Positions 1 through 5,316 of a stretch of DNA of 5,453 bases are shown here, piece by piece; position 1 is the first letter of the stretch; every line of letters begins with the position of its first letter. Source of the stretch: Candidatus Elarobacter sp. (GTDB lineage: Bacteria; Vulcanimicrobiota; Vulcanimicrobiia; Vulcanimicrobiales; Vulcanimicrobiaceae). Made by a program: the position numbers and the translations under genes. The DNA is taken from positions 1 to 5,453 of the forward strand of contig JASLGJ010000561.1 of assembly GCA_030150085.1 (NCBI GenBank). The letters are read 5' to 3'. The notes below the pieces were generated by a model. It saw only the letters and a list, made by a program, of their open reading frames with translations. It made no database searches and was not told the DNA's origin.

Positions 1-513
1 GACACCGAGCCCGAGACCGAGTGGATCTTGGGCCGGCCGGTGCAAAAGATGAGCCCGTTCCGCGACCACGCGCGGCTGCAAGTGCGCTTCGGCGGCTTGC
101 TCGATGCGTGGGCTCTCGGGCGTGGCGAAGTGGGTACGGAGTGGCGCTTTCGCATCGCGCCGCCTGGCGAGGTGCGCCGCCCGCTCGTCCCTGACCTCGC
201 GTACGTTTCCAAGGAGCGGCTGGCCGGGCTCGAGGGCGCCGACCTGCAAGCGCCGCCGCTGGCCCCGGACGTCGCGATCGAGATTCTTTCGCCCAGCCGC
301 GTGATGAAGCACGTCGAACACAAGGTCGGGGTGTACTTAGCGGCGGGAAGCGCGCTGGTGATCGTGATCGACTCCCGGGATCGCACGGTGCGCTTGCACG
401 ACGCCGGCGGCGTGCGCGTGCTGCGCGGCAGCGACGTGATCGCGCACGCGGCGCTGCCGGGGTTCGAACTGGCGCTCCCGGTGCTGTTCGCCGCGCTCGA
501 CCGGGTGCGCTGA
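1..513 (+). CDS. Uma2 family endonuclease (DUF820), 5' end outside window
   Basis: The frame is open from the first base to the TGA at 511-513, giving 170 residues with no start; a TTG at 28 is only an internal codon. The sequence follows the Uma2/DUF820 restriction-endonuclease-like fold. It has an N-terminal EWILGRPVQKMSP segment (the family's EW.dGe...MSP motif) followed by HARLQ, then VPDLAYVS (D65, counted from the first window codon), PDVAIEILSPS (D90, E94), EHKVGVYLAAG (K108) and a C-terminal LPGFELALPVLF. D65, D90, E94 and K108 are the likely PD-(D/E)XK-type acidic and lysine positions. Uma2 proteins are about 180-200 residues and often occur in many copies per genome. Their biological role is poorly defined, and DNA cleavage is inferred from the fold. 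Only about 10-25 N-terminal residues should be missing. The gene stands alone, with 95 bp before the next start, and has no evident link to the pyrimidine genes. Confidence 0.88.
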   Translation, partial: DTEPETEWILGRPVQKMSPFRDHARLQVRFGGLLDAWALGRGEVGTEWRFRIAPPGEVRRPLVPDLAYVSKERLAGLEGADLQAPPLAPDVAIEILSPSRVMKHVEHKVGVYLAAGSALVIVIDSRDRTVRLHDAGGVRVLRGSDVIAHAALPGFELALPVLFAALDRVR

Positions 514-547
514 GCGATACGGCCGAGGAGCGGGCGCACCGTTCGGC

Positions 548-571
548 GGGGGCGGCAGGGACGGGGGCGGG
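548..571 (+). other. Canonical G-quadruplex motif in the aminotransferase leader
   Basis: Four G-runs lie on the coding strand: GGGGG (548-552), GGG (558-560), GGGGG (563-567) and GGG (569-571). The loops are 5, 2 and 1 bases, which satisfies the standard G3+N1-7 pattern. The motif ends 37 bases before the aminotransferase start codon, so it would lie in the 5' untranslated region or overlap the promoter. In DNA this rich in G+C such a motif can arise by chance, and no function is shown. Confidence 0.5.
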
Positions 572-593
572 CGGTCCGCAAGCGGTCCCGACC

Positions 594-598
594 GGAGG
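594..598 (+). promoter_or_regulatory. Shine-Dalgarno of the aminotransferase gene
   Basis: GGAGG lies 10 bases before the ATG at 609. It is a strong core with slightly long spacing, and it supports this start over later in-frame codons. No convincing -35/-10 promoter is visible between 514 and 593. Confidence 0.7.
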
Positions 599-608
599 TT
601 CTCGTTCG

Positions 609-1964
609 ATGATCGCTGCCGCTGACGCGCTCAAGGCCAAACACGCTCGCTACGTGCTCACGCCGTGGCTGGCGCAGGGACCGCTCGACCCGCCCGTGAT
701 CGTGCGCGGCGAGGGCATCTACCTCTACGACGCGGACGGCAAGCGCTACGCGGACCTGACCTCCGGGCTGGTGGCCGCCAACCTGGGCCACGGGCACCCG
801 GCGGTGCTGGCGGCGATGCACGCGCAGGTCGACCGGCTGTGCTTCTCGCCCCCCAACTGGTTCAACGACGCGCGCGCCGAGCTCGGCGAGGCCCTGATCG
901 CCATCGCGCCCTGGGGCGACGAGGGCGGGCGGGCGTTCTTCACCACCGCCGGCGCGGCGGCCAACGAGGACGCGGTCAAGCTGGCCCGCGCCCTGACCGG
1001 GCGCTCCAAGGTGCTGACCGCCTACCGCTCGTTCCACGGCTCGGGCACCGGTGCCGCCACGCTGACCGGCGAGAGCCGGCGCTGGCTCAACGAGCCGAGC
1101 AGCGTGATGGGCGGGGTGGCGCGCTTCTGGGCCCCGTTCCCCTACCGCAGCCCGTTCTTCACCGCCGACCCGGCCGAGGAGACGCGGCGCGCGCTCAGCC
1201 ACCTGGCCGACACCATCGCGGCCGAGAACCCCAGCCAGATCGCGGCCATCCTGATCGAGCCGATCAGCGGCTCGAACGGCGTGATCGTCTACCCCGAGGG
1301 CTACCTGGCCGGGATCCGCGCGCTGTGCGACGCGCACGGCATCCTGCTGATCTTCGACGAGGTGATGACCGGCTTCGGGCGCACCGGGGCGGCCTTCGGC
1401 GGCGAGCGCTTCGGCGTCGTGCCCGACCTGATCACCTTCGCCAAGGGCGTGACGACGGCGTACGTGCCGCTGGGCGGCGTGCTGCTGCGCGAGCGTCTGG
1501 CCAAAGCGTTCGACGAGCGGCCGCTTCCGGTCGGGCACACCTACTCCGGCCACCCGCTCGCGATGGCGACCGGCGCGGCGACGCTGCGCGCGTACCGCGA
1601 CGAGCAGGTCTTCGCGCACGCCGCGGCGGCCGAGCCGCGCCTGCGCGCCGGGCTGGAAGGCGTGCGCGAGCGGCACCCGATCGTCGGCGAGGTGCGCGGG
1701 GTGGGCCTGTTCTTCGCGCTGGAGTTCGTCGCCGACCGCGAGACGCGCACCCCGCTCGTGCCCTGGCAGGGCCCGACCCAGGGCGTGATGCCCACGCTGT
1801 TCGGCGCGCTGCGGAAGCGCGGCGCTTACGCGATGGGCCGCTTCAACGTGATGCACGTCGCGCCGCCGCTGACGATCAGCGACGAGCAGATCGACGAAGC
1901 GGTGGCGACCATCGACGGCGCGGTCGGCGAGCTCGAAGAGGCGTACGCGGCGTCGCGGGGCTGA
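609..1964 (+). CDS. Class III PLP-dependent aminotransferase, probable beta-alanine (or taurine):pyruvate transaminase
   Basis: This is a complete 451-residue protein, the usual length for class III (omega) aminotransferases. Visible landmarks are the DADGKRYADL strand with TSGLVAANLGHGHP (41-64), the phosphate-cup segment TTAGAAANEDAVKLAR (112-127), SFHG (141-144, residues that pack on PLP), IEPISGSNGV (216-225), LLIFDEVMTGFGRTG (246-260, D250 bonding the pyridine nitrogen), FAKG with Schiff-base lysine K279, and HTYSGHPLA (310-318). The C-terminal domain has VRGVGLFFALEF and a final APPLTIS. The overall pattern is closest to the taurine:pyruvate and beta-alanine:pyruvate type. With a beta-ureidopropionase-like gene and a nucleobase transporter nearby, transfer of the beta-alanine amino group to a keto acid to give malonate semialdehyde is the preferred role. 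Substrate cannot be fixed from sequence, and taurine, GABA or another omega-amine remain possible. It is transcribed toward those genes, not in one operon with them. The class-typical G-[AS]-E-A-N-E reads GAAANE here (A117 instead of Glu). Confidence 0.9.
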   Translation: MIAAADALKAKHARYVLTPWLAQGPLDPPVIVRGEGIYLYDADGKRYADLTSGLVAANLGHGHPAVLAAMHAQVDRLCFSPPNWFNDARAELGEALIAIAPWGDEGGRAFFTTAGAAANEDAVKLARALTGRSKVLTAYRSFHGSGTGAATLTGESRRWLNEPSSVMGGVARFWAPFPYRSPFFTADPAEETRRALSHLADTIAAENPSQIAAILIEPISGSNGVIVYPEGYLAGIRALCDAHGILLIFDEVMTGFGRTGAAFGGERFGVVPDLITFAKGVTTAYVPLGGVLLRERLAKAFDERPLPVGHTYSGHPLAMATGAATLRAYRDEQVFAHAAAAEPRLRAGLEGVRERHPIVGEVRGVGLFFALEFVADRETRTPLVPWQGPTQGVMPTLFGALRKRGAYAMGRFNVMHVAPPLTISDEQIDEAVATIDGAVGELEEAYAASRG

Positions 1965-1986
1965 GCGCGCCGGGCGCTCGGCTCAG
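1961..1986. terminator. Inverted repeat spanning both convergent stop codons; possible bidirectional terminator
   Basis: CTGAGC (1961-1966) and GCTCAG (1981-1986) are perfect inverted copies. Inside them GCGC (1967-1970) can pair with GCGC (1974-1977), with a 3-base loop and a 3-base bulge (1978-1980). The aminotransferase TGA (1962-1964) and the HAD gene TGA (complement of 1983-1985) sit in opposite arms, leaving only 18 bp between the genes. There is no T-run on either side, so factor-independent termination is uncertain. Confidence 0.4.
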
Positions 1987-2789
1987 GCGAAGAAGCGTTC
2001 GCCGAAGGCGACCGCGCCCGGGGCGACGGCGTCGAGCTGCGCGAGGTAGTGCAGCGTCCCCTCGACTTCGCGCAGACCTGGGGGTAAGAAGTTCCAGCAG
2101 CCGGCGAGGTCCGGCGAGACCTCGTCGACGCTCAAGCCGTACGGGTCGGCGAGCAGCTCGAAGTCGTTGCCGGGCCAGCGGCCGGTGTCGCCGATGCGAA
2201 GCACGGGCCGTTCGTCGGCGCCCAGCAGCGACGCGACGCGGCGCTTCGACGTGCTGGGATGGACGATGTCGACGTGGTGCGGCGAGCGTGCGGCCTTGGC
2301 GACGGCGCCGGTCGCGGCAATCGCGTCTTCGGCGAGCGCGAGCAGCTCTTCGGGCGGCACGACGTGTGCGTCGGACCCGTCGAGCGGCAGCGCGCGCAGG
2401 GTGAGCTGGGCGTGCGTGTCGGCGACCAGCACGACCTCGGGTGGAAACGACGGCAAGCGCGCTTCGAGGACCGCACGGAGCGCGTCGAAGTCGTGTGGGG
2501 CGAGCGCGGTCAGCGTCTCGACCGTCTCGCTACCGATGCGGCCGAGCTGCGAGCCGTTCCGGTAGCCGACCAGCACGCGCTCGTGATGGCGCTCGTGGAC
2601 CAGGCCCCGCATCAATCGCAGCGCGCGCTCGGTCGGAGCACGGCCGGTCGCGATCGCGACGCGCACGTCCGCTTCCACCAGCCGGTCCAGCGCGGCGCGC
2701 ACGTCCTCGCGCGCGAGCGGCGCATCGGCAATCGTGCCGTCGAGGTCGAACACGACGCCTGTGAATTGCACGCCGCGATAGACATTCAA
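1983..2789 (-). CDS. HAD superfamily hydrolase (probable phosphatase)
   Basis: With a TTG start at 2787-2789 the product has 268 residues and the full HAD motif set. Motif I is VVFDLDGT (12-19), with nucleophile D15 and acid D17. Motif II is VAIATGR (44-50, T48). A motif III lysine is probably K182 in STSKRR, and motif IV is IGDTGRWPGNDFELL (199-213, D201 and D209). The long insert between motifs II and III suggests a C2 cap as in Cof/SPP-type sugar or metabolite phosphatases. The C-terminus (LSVDEVSPDLAGCWNFLPPG, 219-238) fits a HAD subgroup I recall only from uncharacterised proteins, so the substrate is unknown. The start is uncertain. GTG at 2769-2771 would give MQFTGVVFDLDGT. GTG at 2901-2903 overlaps the protease stop as GTGA and would add 38 residues. 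None has a good Shine-Dalgarno sequence. The open frame continues further upstream, but there it is read through the protease and DUF5678 genes in another phase and is not real. Confidence 0.85.
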   Translation of the reverse strand: MNVYRGVQFTGVVFDLDGTIADAPLAREDVRAALDRLVEADVRVAIATGRAPTERALRLMRGLVHERHHERVLVGYRNGSQLGRIGSETVETLTALAPHDFDALRAVLEARLPSFPPEVVLVADTHAQLTLRALPLDGSDAHVVPPEELLALAEDAIAATGAVAKAARSPHHVDIVHPSTSKRRVASLLGADERPVLRIGDTGRWPGNDFELLADPYGLSVDEVSPDLAGCWNFLPPGLREVEGTLHYLAQLDAVAPGAVAFGERFFA

Positions 2790-2899
2790 CGCCTCGCTCG
2801 CATGGCGCTCGACACGTACCAGGGACGCTGTTGCACCGGCTGCGATCTTGCGGCGCGCGGCCGCCTGGACCCGATCGTCACGGCACAGCGCGTTCGCGT

Positions 2900-3238
2900 T
2901 CACGATTCGATGATGATGCTTCGTGCGGGACCGTCGAACGTCACGCGCAGCAGGTTGAGAACGTCCCGCCCGATCAGCGCCTCGCCGGCGGTTGCATAGA
3001 CTCGTATGTCGGCAGAGAAGCGTTCGGGAACCGTCAAGCGGGCAAGATAGATTTCGACCTCGTGCAGATCTCCCGAGAAGTCTTCGACGCGCCCGAACGT
3101 GTGGGTTGCACCGGTGTCCAGCAAGCCGCGGAGCATGACCGGAGCCGCGTTCTCGAACGGTGCGCTCAGGTAGACGCTGATGCGCGGGGACGGTCGAATG
3201 CCGCTTCGGTCGTAGGGCCAGGTCGACGCGCGGCTCAG
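2900..3238 (-). CDS. Retropepsin-like aspartic protease, possibly truncated internally, apparent CTG start
   Basis: The family is recognised from LLDTGAT (39-45, catalytic D41 in a DTGA motif) and the C-terminal LIGRDVLN (88-95) followed by VTFDGPA (99-105). Together these mark small single-lobe, retroviral-type aspartic proteases that act as dimers. The first ATG (3134-3136) would start at residue 35, just before the active site, and drop the conserved segment TWPYDRSGIRP...RISVYLSAP. That segment is open and family-like up to a CTG at 3236-3238, which overlaps the DUF5678 stop as CTGA. No ATG, GTG or TTG occurs in frame between 3136 and the upstream stop near 3279. With CTG the protein has 112 residues. 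Relatives as I recall them are about 120-130, and the hydrophobic strand and helix (typically around a [ML]P motif) that follow DTGA seem absent here, since THT runs straight into FGRVEDFSGDLHEVEIYLARL-like sequence. It is transcribed after DUF5678, a common partner. It may be degenerate; target unknown. Confidence 0.75.
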   Translation of the reverse strand: MSRASTWPYDRSGIRPSPRISVYLSAPFENAAPVMLRGLLDTGATHTFGRVEDFSGDLHEVEIYLARLTVPERFSADIRVYATAGEALIGRDVLNLLRVTFDGPARSIIIES

Positions 3239-3624
3239 CGTTCGACCCGGGGGGAGGGTTGCTTTGCGACCGGTGTATCCGCCTCTTCACCGGTATAAGG
3301 CATGAAGATGGCTGGTTCACTGCGTTCGTAGACGCGGCGTGCCAATGCTTCGCGGCTGGAGTCGCTGTCGACGACGCGTTGCCCAACGATGGCGAGAAAC
3401 CGGTTGGGAAGCTGTCGGGCCAATTCGGCTTGGTGGTCGGAGAACCACTGCCGGTCGGCGCGAAGTTGCTCGACGCGGCGAGGGTCGCCCACGACGTAGC
3501 GCTCGATGATTTGGCTTTTGGGAGACACCACGGTCGTGCGCTTGCTGGACCCCGGAACGGCAAACTCTCCGGACCGCGGTGCTGCGGAGCTCGGTTTGAG
3601 CGTTCGCTTGTGCTGATTTGCCAT
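3235..3624 (-). CDS. DUF5678 domain protein
   Basis: The start is ATG at 3622-3624, preceded by AGGAG (complement of 3631-3635) with 6-base spacing. An in-frame upstream start at 3687 would add 21 residues without such a site and is rejected. The product has 129 residues. The first 35 or so are polar, basic and probably disordered (KRTLKP, SSKRTT). Residues about 57-108 match DUF5678: DRQWFSDHQAELARQLPNRF (57-76), LAIVGQRVVDSD (77-88), a helix REALARRVYER (91-101) and a strand PAIFMPY (104-110). The tail is charged. Biochemical function is unknown. As I recall, such proteins are often encoded immediately before small retropepsin-like proteases, as here with a 4-base overlap. That suggests translational coupling and a functional pair, perhaps substrate, inhibitor or adaptor and protease. 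It looks soluble and cytoplasmic, with no signal peptide or membrane segment. Confidence 0.72.
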   Translation of the reverse strand: MANQHKRTLKPSSAAPRSGEFAVPGSSKRTTVVSPKSQIIERYVVGDPRRVEQLRADRQWFSDHQAELARQLPNRFLAIVGQRVVDSDSSREALARRVYERSEPAIFMPYTGEEADTPVAKQPSPRVER

Positions 3625-3630
3625 GCCGCA

Positions 3631-3635
3631 CTCCT
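3631..3635 (-). promoter_or_regulatory. Shine-Dalgarno of the DUF5678 gene
   Basis: The minus strand reads AGGAG followed by six bases and ATG. It is the best ribosome-binding site of the leftward accessory block and fixes the start at 3624. It would be the entry site for the overlapping protease gene too if that is translated by coupling. Confidence 0.75.
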
Positions 3636-3704
3636 GGTGAGGGCGCCCGGATCGCTCGTCCGGTCGTGCTATCGAACCATCTGCCAATGCTCTTGGTTGC
3701 TCGC

Positions 3705-3731
3705 CACGCCACCAAAAGCTTTGGTGGCGTG
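3705..3731 (-). terminator. Perfect 12-bp hairpin directly after the transporter stop codon
   Basis: CACGCCACCAAA (3705-3716) and TTTGGTGGCGTG (3720-3731) are exact inverted copies separated by AGC. In the leftward transcript the stem begins 3 bases after the transporter stop (TAA, complement of 3735-3737). Position and strength fit a transcription terminator or 3'-end stabilising hairpin that isolates the transporter from the DUF5678 gene. No U-tract follows (the minus strand continues GCGAGCAACC), so an intrinsic terminator of the classic kind is not shown. Confidence 0.6.
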
Positions 3732-3734
3732 TGC

Positions 3735-5252
3735 TTACGCCGGCCGCGGTTCGGCCGCCACGACCGATGGCGGTGTGCTAGGGATGATCTGGGTGATCGT
3801 CTCGTACTCCGCGGAGGTGAGCAGAGAACGGTCGGCGCGCATCAGGGTGACATAGGCCAGGCCGGCGGCGATGATGCTGAAGAACCAGCCGCCCGACCAC
3901 AGGAAGTGCAGCGGCGCGAAGGCCAGGCCGATCAGGGGCGGGATCCAGCCGACGACGAGCGCGCCGATCGCGCGCAGGTTCCACCCGCCGGCGTAGTCGT
4001 AGCGGCCGCCCGGCGTGTAGAGCGCGGCCAGGTCGAGCAGCTTGGTGCGCACCAGCCAGTAGTCGGCGATCGCGATGCCGTCGAACGGGCCGAGCAGCGT
4101 GCCGTACGTGCCCAGCCACGTGAACACGTACGTGCTGAAGGTCGAGAGCACGTACCAGGGCTGCATCGCCAGGGCGAGCAGTCCGGTCAGGATCGCGCCG
4201 ACCGCGAACGTGATGCGGCGCGGCCAGAGGTTCTCGAACGCGCGCGCGGGCGCCATCACGTTGGCCCCGACGTTGATCGTGATCGAGGACAGGATCACGA
4301 TGATGCCGCCGATCACGACGACCGGGGCGGGGAAGGTGACCAGCAGGTCGACCGGGTTCCAGAGCGCCTTGCCGTAGACCGCCAGCGAGGCCGACGTCAC
4401 CGCGATCCCGACGAAGGCGAAGGCCGCCATCACGAACGGCATCACGAGCTGGCCGCGCAGCTGCGCGCGCTGGGTGGCGGCGTAGCGCGAGTAGTCAGGG
4501 ATGTTGAGCGCGAGGGTGGCCCAGAACGCCACGACCCCGATCACCGAGGGGAAGAAGGCGGCCCAGAACGCGCCGCCGTGCAGGGTCGCGGGCGCGGCGA
4601 GCATCGGGCCGACCCCGCCCGCGGCCGACATGCCCCAGGCGAACAGCGCCACGGCCGCCAGGCCCAGCGTCGGCGCGGCGAACGCGGCGAGCCGCCCGAT
4701 GGCCTGCGGGCCGCGCATCGCGCCCCCCACGTTGAGCAGCCAGAACGCGCCGAACGCGACCCACAGGTGCGCTCCGAACGCCGTCCAGGCCGGCACGGCG
4801 TGGCTCACGATCGCGTCGAGGGCCTGGCCGCCGAACCACGAGTTGATCCCGAACCAGCCCGCGCCGATGATCGCCCGCGCCAGCGCCGGAACGTGCGCGC
4901 CGCGCACCCCGAACCACAGCCGCGCGAACACCGGGTAGGGAAAGCCGTAGCGCGTGCCGGCGTGCGCGACGAGCAGGATCGGCAGCAGCACCACCGCGCT
5001 GCCGGTGAAGATGGTCAGCACCGCTTCCCACCAGTTCATGCCCAGCGTGATCATGCCGCTGGCCAGCGAGTAGGTCGGGATGCACAGGCACATCCCGATC
5101 CACAACGAGGCGAAGCGGCTCGCGCGCCAGGAGTGCTCGTCCGGCGTGCACGGGCGCAGGTCGTCGTTCCAGAGGTCGGCGTGCGCCGCCGCGGCGCGCG
5201 CGGCCGGTTCCGTCAGCGTGACGATCCCCTCGCGCTCGACTTGCGTGGGCAT
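3735..5252 (-). CDS. NCS1 family nucleobase/hydantoin:cation symporter
   Basis: This is a complete 505-residue integral membrane protein with about 12 predicted transmembrane segments (roughly 46-66, 72-97, 122-150, 155-176, 185-208, 228-250, 270-295, 306-330, 346-363, 370-388, 427-446 and 448-471). NCS1 landmarks are NDDLRPCTPDEHSW (29-42), GWFGINSWFGGQAL (132-145), LNIPDYSRYA (249-258), TINVGANVMAPARAFENLWP (325-344) and GPFDGIAIADYWLVR (388-402). By comparison with the hydantoin transporter Mhp1, W139 and Q143 match its TM3 Trp and Gln, W244 its TM6 Trp that sandwiches the ligand, and N331 its TM8 Asn. This fits a planar uracil, hydantoin, allantoin or dihydropyrimidine-type substrate imported with Na+ or H+. 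It lies 64 bp downstream of an N-carbamoyl amidohydrolase-like gene on the same strand, which favours pyrimidine or hydantoin use. The start ATG is preceded by AGGA (complement of 5260-5263) with 7-base spacing. Exact substrate is unassigned. Confidence 0.93.
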   Translation of the reverse strand: MPTQVEREGIVTLTEPAARAAAAHADLWNDDLRPCTPDEHSWRASRFASLWIGMCLCIPTYSLASGMITLGMNWWEAVLTIFTGSAVVLLPILLVAHAGTRYGFPYPVFARLWFGVRGAHVPALARAIIGAGWFGINSWFGGQALDAIVSHAVPAWTAFGAHLWVAFGAFWLLNVGGAMRGPQAIGRLAAFAAPTLGLAAVALFAWGMSAAGGVGPMLAAPATLHGGAFWAAFFPSVIGVVAFWATLALNIPDYSRYAATQRAQLRGQLVMPFVMAAFAFVGIAVTSASLAVYGKALWNPVDLLVTFPAPVVVIGGIIVILSSITINVGANVMAPARAFENLWPRRITFAVGAILTGLLALAMQPWYVLSTFSTYVFTWLGTYGTLLGPFDGIAIADYWLVRTKLLDLAALYTPGGRYDYAGGWNLRAIGALVVGWIPPLIGLAFAPLHFLWSGGWFFSIIAAGLAYVTLMRADRSLLTSAEYETITQIIPSTPPSVVAAEPRPA

Positions 5253-5272
5253 CAGACGTTCCTGCGGGCGGC

Positions 5273-5287
5273 TCGGCCGCAGGCCGA
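5273..5287 (-). other. Short hairpin upstream of the transporter gene
   Basis: TCGGCC (5273-5278) and GGCCGA (5282-5287) form a perfect 6-bp stem with a 3-base loop (GCA). It lies 9 bases before the likely ribosome-binding site of the transporter, in its leader or in the intercistronic part of a joint transcript. It follows the larger hairpin at 5295-5315. Function is unproven. Confidence 0.4.
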
Positions 5288-5294
5288 ACGCGAC

Positions 5295-5315
5295 GGGCTC
5301 ACGGAACGTGAGCCC
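5295..5315 (-). terminator. Perfect 9-bp intercistronic hairpin after the amidohydrolase stop
   Basis: GGGCTCACG (5295-5303) and CGTGAGCCC (5307-5315) are exact inverted copies around the 3-base loop GAA. In the leftward transcript the stem starts one base after the amidohydrolase TAG (complement of 5317-5319). No U-run follows. It may act as a partial terminator or attenuator, or as an mRNA-stabilising element that sets different levels of the enzyme and the transporter. Confidence 0.5.
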
Positions 5316-5316
5316 A

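Noticed and set aside
504..540. Inverted repeat GGTGCGC (504-510) / GCGCACC (534-540) at the end of the Uma2 gene, considered as a terminator
   Set aside because: It has only 7 bp of stem, a 23-base loop and no T-run; expected by chance at this G+C.
665..2404. Long open frame (579 codons) on the plus strand across the aminotransferase gene and beyond
   Set aside because: The product is an Arg/Gly/Ala-rich low-complexity sequence without domains. It is the out-of-phase shadow of the aminotransferase and continues antisense to the HAD gene, as is common in high-GC DNA.
2259..2999. Open frame of 246 codons on the plus strand
   Set aside because: It is antisense to the well-supported HAD gene and the end of the protease gene. 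The translation is Arg/Asp-rich without any family signature.
2830..3115. Ten-base direct repeat GTTGCACCGG near 2830 and again near 3105
   Set aside because: There are two isolated short copies within different genes, with no flanking similarity; chance is the simplest explanation.
2790..3563. Upstream extension of the HAD frame to a 526-residue protein
   Set aside because: Beyond about 2903 the reading runs through the protease and DUF5678 genes in another phase and gives no recognisable domain. The HAD motifs start only about 15 residues after the TTG at 2789.
3259..3855. Open frame of 198 codons on the plus strand
   Set aside because: It is antisense to DUF5678 and the end of the transporter gene and runs through the 12-bp hairpin. 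DUF5678 has both a good ribosome-binding site and a family match.
4495..5151. Second minus-strand open frame (218 codons) inside the transporter gene
   Set aside because: It is an Arg/Ala/Gly-rich shadow in another phase of the transporter, which has clear membrane segments and NCS1 motifs.
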